This document shows positions 33,693 to 43,671 of a stretch of 64,000 nucleotides of DNA, one piece after another. Where the stretch lies: assembly GCA_023389745.1 (NCBI GenBank), contig JAEWED010000204.1, forward strand, positions 1-64,000, given 5' to 3'. The notes below the pieces were generated by a model. The model was not told the origin of the DNA. It did not search any database and saw nothing but the letters and a program-made list of their open reading frames with translations. The DNA is from Actinomycetes bacterium. GTDB lineage: Bacteria > Actinomycetota > Acidimicrobiia > Acidimicrobiales > Microtrichaceae. Made by a program: the position numbers and the translations under genes. Positions within the stretch are counted from its first letter, which is position 1. The number at the start of each line of letters is the position of its first letter.

Positions 33693-36600
33693 ATGAGCAC
33701 CCGTCGCCGCCCCGCGCCCTGGTTCGCCTCGGTCATCGCCGTCCTCGTCACCTCGACGGTCCTCGTCGCACCTGCTGCGGCCCAGGAACCGACGGCGCCC
33801 GGCCCGACCGACCCCTCTGCTGCCGGCCCTTCTGCTGCCGGCCCTTCTGCTGGCGACGCTGCGAGCGCCGACGCGGCGCGACGCGAGCCGGGTGAGCTGT
33901 CGTCGATCCTGCAGCCGGTCAGCGGGGTGCGCATGGGCGCGCCGACGATCATCGGTGGCGCGGTCGTCAACGGGACCGACGAGCCGGTGGACGTCACCGT
34001 GACGATCGAGTCCGACGACGTCGTCGTCGAGTCCGCCCGACCGTCGCCGGAGGACCCCGAGGACGGCACCGCCTGGTCGTGCCGCTCGACGGAGTGCCGA
34101 CTCGTGGACGCCGACGGCAACCCGGTTCGGCTCGCCGCGCAGACCGCGACCCAGCTCATGCTCGTCCTGAGCGGCCCCGGCGTCGTGAGCGGCGCGTCGG
34201 TCCGGGTGCGCATCGGTGGTCTCGAGCCCGTCGACGTGGCGCTCGACCGTGCAGACGGCGCTGCCCCGCTGGCCGCGCAGGCCATCGGTCTGGTGTCGCT
34301 CGGGGTGGACCAGCTCGTCGCCGGGTCGCCGTCGACGATCGACCTCGAGGTCACGAACCTGGGTGTCGACGGGATCGATCCCGGCTCGCTCGTGGTGACC
34401 CCGCCGTTCGCCGTCGGCGACGGGCTGGCCGTCGCCCCGGCCGGTGACTCGTGGACCTGCGATCCCGCAGTCGGTACCTGCACCTACCAGGAAGAGGTCG
34501 CCCCGTACGACACCGCCGCTGCGCTGCAGCTCACCGTCACCCCGCCCGCCGGGGCCGTCGACCGCTCGACGGTCACCGGCACCGCCGCTGCCACGGCGAC
34601 CGCGGCGGGCAGTCCGGTCGTCGCCACGACCGACGTGTCGTTCACCGTCGTGCAGCCGACCGCGGTCGACGTGGCGGTCCAGCTCGAGCTGGAGCACACG
34701 TCGATCTCGGCACCGGACAGCCAGCTGCTGCTCGGCGGGCTGACCGCGCTGGGTACCGGCCCCTACCCGGGGCCCGTCGTGGTCCACCTGGACGCCGACG
34801 AGCACATCCGCGTCGACTGGGACCGCGCCGGTCCACCCGAGCGATGGGACTGCGACGCCGCCGCAGCGTCGTGCACCGCGACCGCGCCGATCACCGCTGA
34901 CGCGGTCACGTCGATCGAGCTGCCCGTCGACGTCGACGCCGACCTCGAACCCGGCATGTACGACCTGACCCTGCGCGCCGAGCTGCCGCTCGCGCCGGAC
35001 TCGGATCAGGAACGACCCAGCCGCGAGAACACCCAGACCCTCGTCGTGAACCCGCCCCCGGTGGCCGAGCTGCGCGCCACGCTGGCGGCCCCCGACGCCG
35101 AGCCGAGCGACGGGCCGCTCGAGCTGCACGGCGACGTGACCGGCCCCGTCGACGTGGTGATCAGGAACCAGGGCACCCGAGCCGCGAGCCGTGGCACCGA
35201 GGTGCAGGTCGAGCTGCGCCCCGACGGCCGTCGATCCGCACCGGTCGCGCGCGACGATGCGTGGACCTGCGCCCCCGGTGGCACTCGCAGCGTCGAGCCA
35301 CGCCGTCCGCTGACCTGCACCACGACCCTCGGCGACGACCTCGCCCCCGGCGCCACGCTGCGGGCTCCGCTGTCGTTCGACACGACCGACCCCGGGACCA
35401 CCACCTGGAACGTGCGCGGCGGACTCGGCGACGACGTGCCCGACGCTGCGTCGTCCGACGTCGAGGTGGTCGTCGCCGCCGACGGGCCGGTCCTGTCACC
35501 GACGGCATCGGTGACCTCGAAGCTGGTGCGACACGGCAACGGGACCCTCGAGGTCCGCGCCGAGAACCGCGGTCGCAGCGTGGCCGACGGCGGCGTGGTC
35601 GTCATCGACATGACCGAGGACCTGACGATCCTCGGCGCGACCGGCGAGGGCTGGAACTGCGTGCACGCCGGGTTCCGCGGCTCGAACGGCTCCCTGACCT
35701 GCGCGACCCGCGCCACGGTCGAGCCAGGAGCGTCGACGAGCCCGCTGCGCGTCGAGCTCGATGCGACGACCGACCGATCCGAGGCCTCGGTGTGGCTGTG
35801 GGCCACCACCGGCGGCCAGGCACACCCGCGCAGCGACCGCACCGGCCGCAGCGTCAAGATCGACCTGCGCGGCACCGCAGAGGTCGACGCGGGACCGGAT
35901 CGCACGGTCATCTCGCCGGTGCGGCGAGCCGACGGCTCGTGGCAGCCGGCGGACGTGACCCTGCACGGTGAGGTCGACCTGGCCTCCGGGCACCGCGTCC
36001 GCTGGACCCAGGTCGGTGGCCCGTCGGTCACCTGGCACGACGGCGACGTCGACCGAGGTCCCACCAGTCCCGTCGCGACCTTCACCGCACCAGCGATCGA
36101 GCGTGACGTCGACGAGCCCGTGGCGCTGACGTTCCGGCTCCTGGCCGACTACGACGGTCGGGCGGTCACCGACGACGTCGTGATCCGCTTGGTGACGCCC
36201 GGCGCCGACGCGCCGAACGGCGCCTCGGCCGAGCGGCGACGCACCGGCGGGACCGACGAGACCGTGGTGCAGGACCTGGGCGACCCCGTGGCCGAGGTGC
36301 CCGACGGCCGCACCCCCTCCAGCGCCCCCTCGTCCAGCCTCCCCCCGTCCAGCACGCCTTCGACGACCACGACCGAGGCCTCGTCCGGCGCGCCGTCGGC
36401 GACCGGGCCGTCGGGACGCGGCCGCAGCGCCGTTCCGGGCCGCGAGCGTCGCCTGGGACTCGCCGTCGGTGACGGACCGTCGATGCGTTCCGGGAGGTCC
36501 GTCGCGAGCTCGCTCGGCACGGTGATCGCCCGTGGAGCGCAACAGGCCGTCGCCGTCGCTCCCGACCAGCTCTGCAGCGCCGCTGCTGCGCTGGCCTCCG

Positions 36601-39600
36601 GCGCCGCTGCCACGGTCACCGGCGCGTCCGGGGCGATCGTGCTCTGGATCCCCGCGGGCACCGCAGCGCCGGGCGGCGCCTGCAGCGACGCCACGTCGAT
36701 CGACGTCACCGGCGCGACCCTGTCGCTGCCCGGCGGCACGAGCGTCGCGATCGACGGCGGCGCGCTCGACCGCGACGGCCTGCGCATCCGCAACGGCCAG
36801 GTCGAGGCGCCCGCCGGCTGGAAGATGCCCGCCGCACGCGTGCCCGCCGGTGGTCTGACGCTGCCGTTCGCCCGACCGACGGTCGCAGCGCCCGACGGCA
36901 CCGCACCCGACAGAACAGCACCGGTCGAGCTCTCGGCGGCGTCGCTCACCGTGCAGTTCGTCGGGTTGCCCGCCGCGCTCGCGTCGAAGGGCTCCACCTC
37001 GGTCTCCTTCGGTGCCGACGGCACCGCCGAGCTACGAGGTCGCTCCGACGCACCCGCGATCGTCGTGTCGGGGCGCGCCCACGCCGACGGGTCGCTGATC
37101 CTCGACGTGCGCCGCACCGGGAGCGTCCGCCTGGGTGGACGGGACATCCCCGTGTCGACCGAGGTGGCCGTCGCCGCGAACGGCAGCGTCACCGAGTCGA
37201 ACTCGGTCCGACGTGGTTCACTCGACGGGCCGATCCGCCTGGACGGCGGCGTCACCGTGGCCGCTGCGGACATCGAGGCGACACCGGCGGGCGTCACCGC
37301 CGTGGCCGACCTCGTCATCGAGGGCCGTGACCCGATCACCGTGCGCGCCCGGCTCGCCGCCTCTGTCGCCGACGCCGCGGCCGGCACCTGGGTGGTGCAG
37401 GTCAGCGACGCCGCGCCGTGGGCACCGTGGGGTGACCACGGTCCCTCGGTCGCCCTCGAGGGCAGCGGCACCCTCCGCGACGGGCGCCTCGAGCTCCCGT
37501 TGAGCACCGCCCCGGTCGAGTGGAGCCCCGCTCGACACCTGGTCCTCTCCGAGCTCGTCGCCCGGATCGACCTCGGTGCCGAGACGACCGTCTCGTTCAG
37601 CGGCTCGGCCGCCGCTCCAGCGCTGGGTGCGGCGACCGGCGCTCCGATCACCGGTTCGCTCGACCCGTCGACCGGCGAGTCGGAGCTGCGAGCGACGATC
37701 GACGCCGTGCAGGTCGCCACGGTCGAACTGCGTGACGTGACCTTCACGGTGCACACCGACGACACCGGGAGCTCCACCCGGGCCGATGGCACCGCCTCGA
37801 CGTTCGGCGTTCCTGTGCCGGCGTCCCTCGAGCTCGGAGCCGACCGGACGCTCGCCGTCATGGACGTGGAGCAGCTCCTGATCGTCGAGGGATGGGCCAT
37901 CGACGACGCACGGCTCGCCGTCTCGGACGTGGACACCACCTACGACGGAATCACGCTGCCTGCGGGTCGACTCGTCGGTGTCGGCGACTTCTCGTTGCCG
38001 ACGTGGCTGCGACCCGATGGCATGCCCGACGCCGCGGCGCGTGGCACCGCTCGGGTCGACCTCACCGACGGCTCGGACTCACCGACGTTCCACCTGGTCC
38101 CGGAGGACACATCGGGTTGGGTCCTCGCCGGCTCCGACGAGGCGACCGGTTCGATCACGGCGCAGGACCTGGTCTACGAGGCGTCCGCGCAGCCCTCTGG
38201 CACCGCGGCCCTGATGGTGTCGGTCGCCGGCACGGCGCGCCTGGACCTGTGGCAGGGCAGCTTGGTGCCCGCGTCGATCAGCGGCGCCCTCGCCGCCGGC
38301 GCCCACGGCGCCACCATGAACCTCGAACTGCGCCAGAGCGGTCCCGCCTCGCTGCCGCTCGGCCCGGCCGGCGCGCCGCTGCGCGACCTGGCAGCGCACG
38401 TCGACGTCGGCACCACGCCGAGCGCCTCGGTGCACGCCACCGCGGTGCTGCCGGGCGAGGTCACCGGGCCGCTCGCTCTGCCGTCCGGCGCCGAGCGCCC
38501 CGTGGCGCTCGATCTCACCGAACGGCGCGACTGCCTGACGGTGACGCTGACCGACGACGCACACGCCGTCGACGTCGGCTCGGCGGGACTGCTCGTCCCG
38601 ACGACCGCGCTGCTCGCCTGGGGGCCCGACGGGTGCACGCTCGTCGACGAGCCGACGACCGGCACCTCACTCCAGCTGTACGACCCGGTGCTGGGACACG
38701 TCGTCACACCGCTCGACCCGCTCACGCTGACGGGGTCGAGCAAGAGCGCCCTCGGCCAGGTCGACATCGGGGGCGTCGATCTGCACGAGGCGCAGCTCAC
38801 CGTGACCGTCGCGTACGGCACGGCCTACCTCGACGTCGACGCGACCGTGCCGGTCGATCGTGGCCAGGTCACGGTCCGCGGCAAGGCGACCGGCGAGCCC
38901 GACGGCACCGGACGTCTGCACCTCGAGGGCCGCGCGGACGACCTGGTCATCGGCGACCGGCTGACGCTGCGCGACGCGAGCCTCTCGATCGACACCTCGA
39001 CCACACCCGGCGCCGGGTCGCCGACGCTGCACCTGGGCGCGACCGCGACGATCCTCGGGACCCCGGTCCCGCTGCGGCTAGACGGGCTGCTGTCCGCCGG
39101 TGCGATCACCTCGCTGACCGGCTCGGTCGCCAGCACCCGCTTCGCGCTCCCGAAGGGCTCGCTGACCACCGCGCTCCAGGTCACCTACGACCGGTCCGCC
39201 GCAGTGCCCGTCACGGTCACCTCGGTCGGCCGCACCGCGACCCTCGACACCGGCTCGCGGACCTGGACGTCGACGGCGGTGCACGTCGATCCGGCGGGCA
39301 TCGACGTCCGGACCCAGGCGCTGCTCGCCGGCAGCTTCCAGACCCCGGTCGAGCTCTCCGGCCGCTACGCGACCGCCGAATCGCCGGGCCCCGACGGCGG
39401 CACCCTGCGAGCGGGTGACTACCTCTTCCGCACCGTCGGCACCGCACCCGTGACCCTCGACGGCTTCCAGGCGCCCGCCACCGCGACGTTCTCTCGCTCC
39501 GGCGACTCCGTGCGGTCCGAGCAGCGCGCCGTGCTCTCCCTCGGCCTGTTCGACACCGACACACCGGTCACCGTGAGCGGAACGGTCGACGCCACCGGCG

Positions 39601-41090
39601 CGGCCACGCTGACCGGATCGGTGAGCGACGTGTCGCTGCGCGGCCTGCGCGGCGACGTGCGCGTGACGGTCCGGCCCGACGCCTCTGCCACCGGCTCCCT
39701 CGTCGAGGTCTCGATGGCGACGCGTCCCGGCAGCTGCAAGATCTGGAGCAACTCGCCGACCCTGACCGGGCGCGTGTTCCGACTGGACGGCGGCACCGTC
39801 TACGAGCTCACCGGCAACGCCACGCTGAAGCTCCCCGGGGGCATGGACGCCGCGGTGCCCAAGGGGATCGGGACCCGGCCCTTGACGCTGGCCAACACCG
39901 ACGACCCCGCGGACGCCAACGAGCTGCCCGCGCCGGGTGCCCTGCTCGAGCTCGGCCTGAGCACCCAGGTCTTCACCGCCAAGGTCAGCGCCGCGTTCTA
40001 CCTGCAGAAGTGCGCTTACACCATCGCCGGTGAGGTCTCGATGCAGTGGGGTGGCGGCTCGGGCGGCTCGGCGCTGGGCCGGTCCCTTGCACCCGTCGGC
40101 GGCGTGACGTCCGACGTGACCGACCAGCTCAACGAGCTGGCCGGCAAGGCCTTCTCCGCCGCGGAGCTGCACTCGGCCTACGAGCCGGATCTCGCGGCGC
40201 AGGCCAGGGAACGCCTGGCAGCGAAGCTGGACACCGCGGCGACGACCGCGCAGCAGCAGGCGGCGATCCGGGAATCCGCACTCGCCGAGGCGACCCGGCA
40301 GTCGCAGCTCGCCATCGCGGCCCGCAACCAGGCGTCCAACGAGCTGCGCGTCGCACGCAAGGCGCTGGCGTCGACCAAGCAGCAGCTCGCGGCCGCCCGC
40401 ACGACCGAGGCAGCCGTCGCACAGGCGGCGCTGCAGGTCGAGCGAGCCCGTGCCGCACGCGACACGGCGAAGGCCGACGCCGACCTGTACCGCTTCCAGC
40501 GCCAGGAGGCCTCGGCGAGCGCGGTCAACGCGCGGCGTGACGCCGCCGGAGCCGCGAAGCGGGTCGCGGACAACAAGCGCCAGGAGAAGATCGACGAGCG
40601 CAACCGCAAGACGCTCAGCATCCGCCTGGCGTGGACGCACTGCGAGCTGTGCCAGGACCGCGACCTCATGGAGATCGGCGGCTCGCTCAAGTTCGCGGTG
40701 ATCTACACCGCGGGCCTGAACCTCAAGTTCGGCATCAACGACAATCGCTTCGCCTCGGCGCTCGGAACCCTCAGCCTGGGGATCGAGGCGCCTCTGCCGT
40801 CGCTGTCGCTCGGCCCGCTCAAGGTCGGCGCCGAGGCCGGCATGAGCGTCTACGGCACGATCGGCTTCAGGGTCGGTGAGGGCTGGAACAAGCTGCTGTT
40901 CGGCGTCGAGGGCTCCGCGAAGCTGGCGGTCCAGATGTCGCTGTGGGTCTCGACGCTCAAGGCGACGATCGCCGGCGCCAAGGTGGTGGGAGAGCTCCGC
41001 ATCATCCCGAGGAACGAGCTGTACGCGTCGTACCGGGTCGAGGCGTTCGGCCTGTCCAAGAACGGCGAGTTCGGACCGTGGTGGCCGTGA
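33693..41090 (+). CDS. Giant exported multidomain protein (2465 residues), function unknown
   Basis: Secreted or surface protein with a Sec signal peptide (about residues 1-31, AAAQ cleavage) and PSAAG repeats. Residues about 60-720 are several Ig-like/CARDB-type repeats, and about 728-838 a PKD/K319L-like domain (WTQVGGPSVTW, ATFTAP). A Pro/Ser/Thr linker covers about 866-912. Then come about 1200 residues of repeated amphipathic beta strands (for example VTVRGKATGEPDG, LVIGDRLTLRDASL), an alanine-rich coiled coil (about 2147-2312) and a C-terminal beta-rich domain opening with HCELCQDRD. No sortase motif or catalytic site is seen. The ATG at 33693 follows the lipoprotein gene by 7 bases; earlier in-frame starts lie inside it. 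I do not recognise the protein as a whole. Confidence 0.8.
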   Translation: MSTRRRPAPWFASVIAVLVTSTVLVAPAAAQEPTAPGPTDPSAAGPSAAGPSAGDAASADAARREPGELSSILQPVSGVRMGAPTIIGGAVVNGTDEPVDVTVTIESDDVVVESARPSPEDPEDGTAWSCRSTECRLVDADGNPVRLAAQTATQLMLVLSGPGVVSGASVRVRIGGLEPVDVALDRADGAAPLAAQAIGLVSLGVDQLVAGSPSTIDLEVTNLGVDGIDPGSLVVTPPFAVGDGLAVAPAGDSWTCDPAVGTCTYQEEVAPYDTAAALQLTVTPPAGAVDRSTVTGTAAATATAAGSPVVATTDVSFTVVQPTAVDVAVQLELEHTSISAPDSQLLLGGLTALGTGPYPGPVVVHLDADEHIRVDWDRAGPPERWDCDAAAASCTATAPITADAVTSIELPVDVDADLEPGMYDLTLRAELPLAPDSDQERPSRENTQTLVVNPPPVAELRATLAAPDAEPSDGPLELHGDVTGPVDVVIRNQGTRAASRGTEVQVELRPDGRRSAPVARDDAWTCAPGGTRSVEPRRPLTCTTTLGDDLAPGATLRAPLSFDTTDPGTTTWNVRGGLGDDVPDAASSDVEVVVAADGPVLSPTASVTSKLVRHGNGTLEVRAENRGRSVADGGVVVIDMTEDLTILGATGEGWNCVHAGFRGSNGSLTCATRATVEPGASTSPLRVELDATTDRSEASVWLWATTGGQAHPRSDRTGRSVKIDLRGTAEVDAGPDRTVISPVRRADGSWQPADVTLHGEVDLASGHRVRWTQVGGPSVTWHDGDVDRGPTSPVATFTAPAIERDVDEPVALTFRLLADYDGRAVTDDVVIRLVTPGADAPNGASAERRRTGGTDETVVQDLGDPVAEVPDGRTPSSAPSSSLPPSSTPSTTTTEASSGAPSATGPSGRGRSAVPGRERRLGLAVGDGPSMRSGRSVASSLGTVIARGAQQAVAVAPDQLCSAAAALASGAAATVTGASGAIVLWIPAGTAAPGGACSDATSIDVTGATLSLPGGTSVAIDGGALDRDGLRIRNGQVEAPAGWKMPAARVPAGGLTLPFARPTVAAPDGTAPDRTAPVELSAASLTVQFVGLPAALASKGSTSVSFGADGTAELRGRSDAPAIVVSGRAHADGSLILDVRRTGSVRLGGRDIPVSTEVAVAANGSVTESNSVRRGSLDGPIRLDGGVTVAAADIEATPAGVTAVADLVIEGRDPITVRARLAASVADAAAGTWVVQVSDAAPWAPWGDHGPSVALEGSGTLRDGRLELPLSTAPVEWSPARHLVLSELVARIDLGAETTVSFSGSAAAPALGAATGAPITGSLDPSTGESELRATIDAVQVATVELRDVTFTVHTDDTGSSTRADGTASTFGVPVPASLELGADRTLAVMDVEQLLIVEGWAIDDARLAVSDVDTTYDGITLPAGRLVGVGDFSLPTWLRPDGMPDAAARGTARVDLTDGSDSPTFHLVPEDTSGWVLAGSDEATGSITAQDLVYEASAQPSGTAALMVSVAGTARLDLWQGSLVPASISGALAAGAHGATMNLELRQSGPASLPLGPAGAPLRDLAAHVDVGTTPSASVHATAVLPGEVTGPLALPSGAERPVALDLTERRDCLTVTLTDDAHAVDVGSAGLLVPTTALLAWGPDGCTLVDEPTTGTSLQLYDPVLGHVVTPLDPLTLTGSSKSALGQVDIGGVDLHEAQLTVTVAYGTAYLDVDATVPVDRGQVTVRGKATGEPDGTGRLHLEGRADDLVIGDRLTLRDASLSIDTSTTPGAGSPTLHLGATATILGTPVPLRLDGLLSAGAITSLTGSVASTRFALPKGSLTTALQVTYDRSAAVPVTVTSVGRTATLDTGSRTWTSTAVHVDPAGIDVRTQALLAGSFQTPVELSGRYATAESPGPDGGTLRAGDYLFRTVGTAPVTLDGFQAPATATFSRSGDSVRSEQRAVLSLGLFDTDTPVTVSGTVDATGAATLTGSVSDVSLRGLRGDVRVTVRPDASATGSLVEVSMATRPGSCKIWSNSPTLTGRVFRLDGGTVYELTGNATLKLPGGMDAAVPKGIGTRPLTLANTDDPADANELPAPGALLELGLSTQVFTAKVSAAFYLQKCAYTIAGEVSMQWGGGSGGSALGRSLAPVGGVTSDVTDQLNELAGKAFSAAELHSAYEPDLAAQARERLAAKLDTAATTAQQQAAIRESALAEATRQSQLAIAARNQASNELRVARKALASTKQQLAAARTTEAAVAQAALQVERARAARDTAKADADLYRFQRQEASASAVNARRDAAGAAKRVADNKRQEKIDERNRKTLSIRLAWTHCELCQDRDLMEIGGSLKFAVIYTAGLNLKFGINDNRFASALGTLSLGIEAPLPSLSLGPLKVGAEAGMSVYGTIGFRVGEGWNKLLFGVEGSAKLAVQMSLWVSTLKATIAGAKVVGELRIIPRNELYASYRVEAFGLSKNGEFGPWWP

Positions 41091-41692
41091 CACCCGCCGA
41101 CGACGCACGTCACGACACGCTGCACGACACGACCGCACGAGGAACCATGGACGACGACGCCGCCATCCACACCGGCACGACCGACTCCGGGCCGACTGGC
41201 TCCGGACCGACTGACTCCGGACCGACTGGCACCGGAGACACCGGCGGCGGTGGATCGACGGCACCGGCCCGACGGACGCGACGCTGGTGGATCGGCGTGG
41301 TCGCCGCACTCGTCGTGGGAGCCGGCGCCGGGGCCTGGGTCACCTCGCGGCCCGACACCGTCGACGAGCCGGGCTTCTGCCGACGGGTCGCCGAACTGCC
41401 CGAGCTGTCGGCGTCGGCGGCCCAGACCGGCACCCCGGCCGACGGCTTCGCCGAGTTCGCCGAGCAGCTCGACGACCTCGCGCGCAGCGTCGAGGACGAC
41501 GGCGGGGACCGCAGCGCCGAGGTCGCCGCAGCAGCGAGGACCCTCGCCGAGCACCAGCGTTCGATGGCCGACGTGCTCGGCGGTTCGGTGAGCGCAGACG
41601 ACGTCGTCGAGCAGGTCTCGAACATCGACGCCGCGCCGGTCGAGGCGGCACGCACGACCCTCGCCGAGGTCATCGACGAGCGCTGCAACTGA
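41087..41692 (+). CDS. Small single-pass membrane protein, unknown function
   Basis: About 201 residues if it starts at the GTG (41087) that overlaps the giant gene's stop. The ATG at 41147 after GAGGA is an alternative and would remove 20 disordered residues. A Thr/Ser/Gly-rich head with a GPT-type repeat precedes one transmembrane segment (about 66-85). The outer helical domain (about 95-201) has one cysteine near each end (GFCRRV and ERCN), which may form a disulfide. It is third in the exported-protein cluster. Confidence 0.65.
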   Translation: MTPADDARHDTLHDTTARGTMDDDAAIHTGTTDSGPTGSGPTDSGPTGTGDTGGGGSTAPARRTRRWWIGVVAALVVGAGAGAWVTSRPDTVDEPGFCRRVAELPELSASAAQTGTPADGFAEFAEQLDDLARSVEDDGGDRSAEVAAAARTLAEHQRSMADVLGGSVSADDVVEQVSNIDAAPVEAARTTLAEVIDERCN

Positions 41693-41718
41693 GGCCCGCG
41701 ACCCGAAGGTAAAGCCGT

Positions 41719-41735
41719 GGGCGCCCGCCCCGCCC
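41719..41735. terminator. Possible hairpin between convergent genes
   Basis: GGGCG (41719-41723) and CGCCC (41731-41735) can pair over a 7-base C-rich loop. The stem is short, so the call is weak. Confidence 0.3.
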
Positions 41736-41746
41736 GGCCGGACCGA

Positions 41747-42538
41747 TCACAACGGGGTCGCGTCGACGACGTGGTCGTGGGCCAGGAACGCCCGACGCAG
41801 GTCGGCCGGCAGCTCGTCGAAGGGGGACGCCTGGCTGCGATGACACGCGATCGCCCGCTCCCTGATGCCGAGCACCGCCGAGGTGTCGATCACGTCGAGC
41901 TCATCGTCGGGGCGGCCCAGCTCGGCCACGTCGATCGTCAGGTGCGCCGCGTCGGGCTGAGCCTCGGCCATCACCGCCGCCCAGCGACGCATCAGGCTGT
42001 TCGCCAGGCACGAGTAAACGAGCCGCGGTCGGGGCTCGAGACGCTGCACGGCCCGCGACGTGGCATCACGGACGTGCAGGTGGTCCCGGTGGCCGTCGCT
42101 GCCGTCGAGGGTGAGGACGACATCCGCGCCGATCACGGCGAGGCGTTCCGCGAGCTCGACCGCCAGGCGCTCGAGCTCGGTGGCGACGAGCGCCCCGGCA
42201 TCGACCGCGCCGTCGAAGCCCGAGTCGACGTGGTCGAGCAGCACGACCTCGGTCACGCCGAGCACCGCGGCGGCCTCGCACAGCTCGGTCTCGCGCACCA
42301 GCCCGAGGGGCCAGTCGTCACGGAGCCCGTCCGCCCGACGCTCGCCGAGCTCGCCACGGGTCGCGCACACGACGGTGACCTCGGCGCCGGCCGCGGCCGC
42401 CTGGGCGATGAGCGAGCCGCACCCGAAGGTCTCGTCGTCGGGGTGGGCGACGACGACCGCGAGTCGTTGACCCGCCCCGGCGAGGGGGCCGGCCAGCGTC
42501 GCGACGCCCGCCGGCTGCACCGCAGCACCGCCGGTCAC
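41747..42538 (-). CDS. PIG-L/LmbE-family deacetylase
   Basis: A 263-residue zinc-dependent N-acetyl-sugar deacetylase-like enzyme. The metal site AHPDDE (about residues 34-39) and the later HRDHLHVRDA (second metal histidine) are intact. Relatives deacetylate GlcNAc-inositol (mycothiol), bacillithiol precursors or antibiotics; no neighbouring gene shows which. The GTG at 42538 has GGAGGAG ahead and overlaps the MBL gene's stop (GTGA). The open frame further upstream is antisense to that gene's own coding strand and is not used. Confidence 0.9.
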   Translation of the reverse strand: MTGGAAVQPAGVATLAGPLAGAGQRLAVVVAHPDDETFGCGSLIAQAAAAGAEVTVVCATRGELGERRADGLRDDWPLGLVRETELCEAAAVLGVTEVVLLDHVDSGFDGAVDAGALVATELERLAVELAERLAVIGADVVLTLDGSDGHRDHLHVRDATSRAVQRLEPRPRLVYSCLANSLMRRWAAVMAEAQPDAAHLTIDVAELGRPDDELDVIDTSAVLGIRERAIACHRSQASPFDELPADLRRAFLAHDHVVDATPL

Positions 42539-43494
42539 GCTGCTCCTCCGGGTGCTGCCGCTCCCATCGCGGTCTCGCCCAACGCGGTGGCGATGATCGA
42601 GTCGAGCAGCTCCTGACCGGGAGCGGGAGCGACCGGCGAGCTCGGCACCGCGTGCAGCGCGTCGAACGCCGCGGCGATGTTCGCGCCGGTGATCGTCGGG
42701 CTGTGGCACGAGGCGATCGCCGTGAGGTCGAGCGAGGCGAGTGCGTCGACCTCGGCGTGGAACCGGCGAGGGTCCAGGTCCATCACCCACGGGCTCAGGC
42801 CCTGCGCGTTCGCGATCGACGCGACGACCCACTCGTCGTGGTCGAGCTCGCCGACGTCGGGCACGCCGTGGGGGACCGTCGTCGCGAAGCAGTCGCTCGC
42901 CCAGTAGACGCCGGTGCCGGTGTCGAGCAGGCCCCGGGTGGTCGGGGAGTCGTAGAGCGGTGGGCGGATCGCCGAGTAGGTCCGGCCGTTCGCCTGGAAC
43001 GACTCGCCATCGGCGACCCAGCGCATGCGCCACGGCGGGATCGTCGGCAGGTTGCCCAGGCGCTCCCACATGAACCAGCTCGTCACCAGGGTCGCCTGTG
43101 GGCAGGCGGTCATGACCGCCTCGAGGTTGCCGTGGTGGTCGATGTCGTCGTGGCTGAGGAACACCCAGCGGACGTCCTCGGGATCGACGAGGGACCACAT
43201 GTCGGCCAGGTACCGGTCACCCAGGGCCGGCACGCCGGTGTCGACGATGATCGGCTCCGGGCCGCGGATCACCATCGCGTTCAGGTGCACGGCGACCGGT
43301 GCGACGCCTTCGCCCTGGGTGGCCTGGACGACGAAGGTGTCGGGTGCGATCTCGACGGGAAGATGCCGGGCCGGTTCGGGCATGGGCGACTGCCCGGCAG
43401 GCGCAGCGGCGACCGCCGATGCGGTGCCTCGGCGATCGCCGATGTCGTCGTGGATGGTCAGGTAGTCGATGCTCGGGTACCCGCTGATCGTCAT
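42535..43494 (-). CDS. MBL-fold metallohydrolase
   Basis: A 319-residue beta-lactamase-fold hydrolase with the metal motif SHDDIDHHGN (HxDxDHHG, about residues 118-127), IIVDTGVPALGDRY before it and SCHSPTI near the end. The HxDxDH form resembles flavodiiron/ODP-type members, but there is no flavin domain. The ATG at 43494 follows GAGAGGA. It is translated together with the PIG-L gene and divergent from a LuxR regulator that may control both. Substrate unknown. Confidence 0.87.
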   Translation of the reverse strand: MTISGYPSIDYLTIHDDIGDRRGTASAVAAAPAGQSPMPEPARHLPVEIAPDTFVVQATQGEGVAPVAVHLNAMVIRGPEPIIVDTGVPALGDRYLADMWSLVDPEDVRWVFLSHDDIDHHGNLEAVMTACPQATLVTSWFMWERLGNLPTIPPWRMRWVADGESFQANGRTYSAIRPPLYDSPTTRGLLDTGTGVYWASDCFATTVPHGVPDVGELDHDEWVVASIANAQGLSPWVMDLDPRRFHAEVDALASLDLTAIASCHSPTITGANIAAAFDALHAVPSSPVAPAPGQELLDSIIATALGETAMGAAAPGGAA

Positions 43495-43620
43495 GGCGCT
43501 TCCTCTCGGTGAAGGGTTCGTCGGTTCGTCCGACCCGTTGCATCGTGAGGAGCCGCGGCGCTTGCGACCATCCCGGTCGTCGGTGGACCTGGTGACCCCG
43601 AACGGTCGGGTGGCGCGATT

Positions 43621-43634
43621 CCCAGAGTTCTGGG
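43621..43634. promoter_or_regulatory. 14-bp palindrome, candidate operator
   Basis: CCCAGA-GT-TCTGGG lies 26 bases upstream of the -10 box of the LuxR gene, just before its -35 region, in the gap between divergent genes. It could be the binding site of that regulator. Confidence 0.4.
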
Positions 43635-43659
43635 GGTGTCCAGGACCCGGAAGTCGGTG

Positions 43660-43665
43660 CACACT
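43660..43665 (+). promoter_or_regulatory. -10 box of a leaderless promoter for the LuxR gene
   Basis: CACACT ends 6 bases before the GTG at 43672. It fits the window's leaderless pattern except for the first base (C for T). Confidence 0.45.
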
Positions 43666-43671
43666 GAACGA

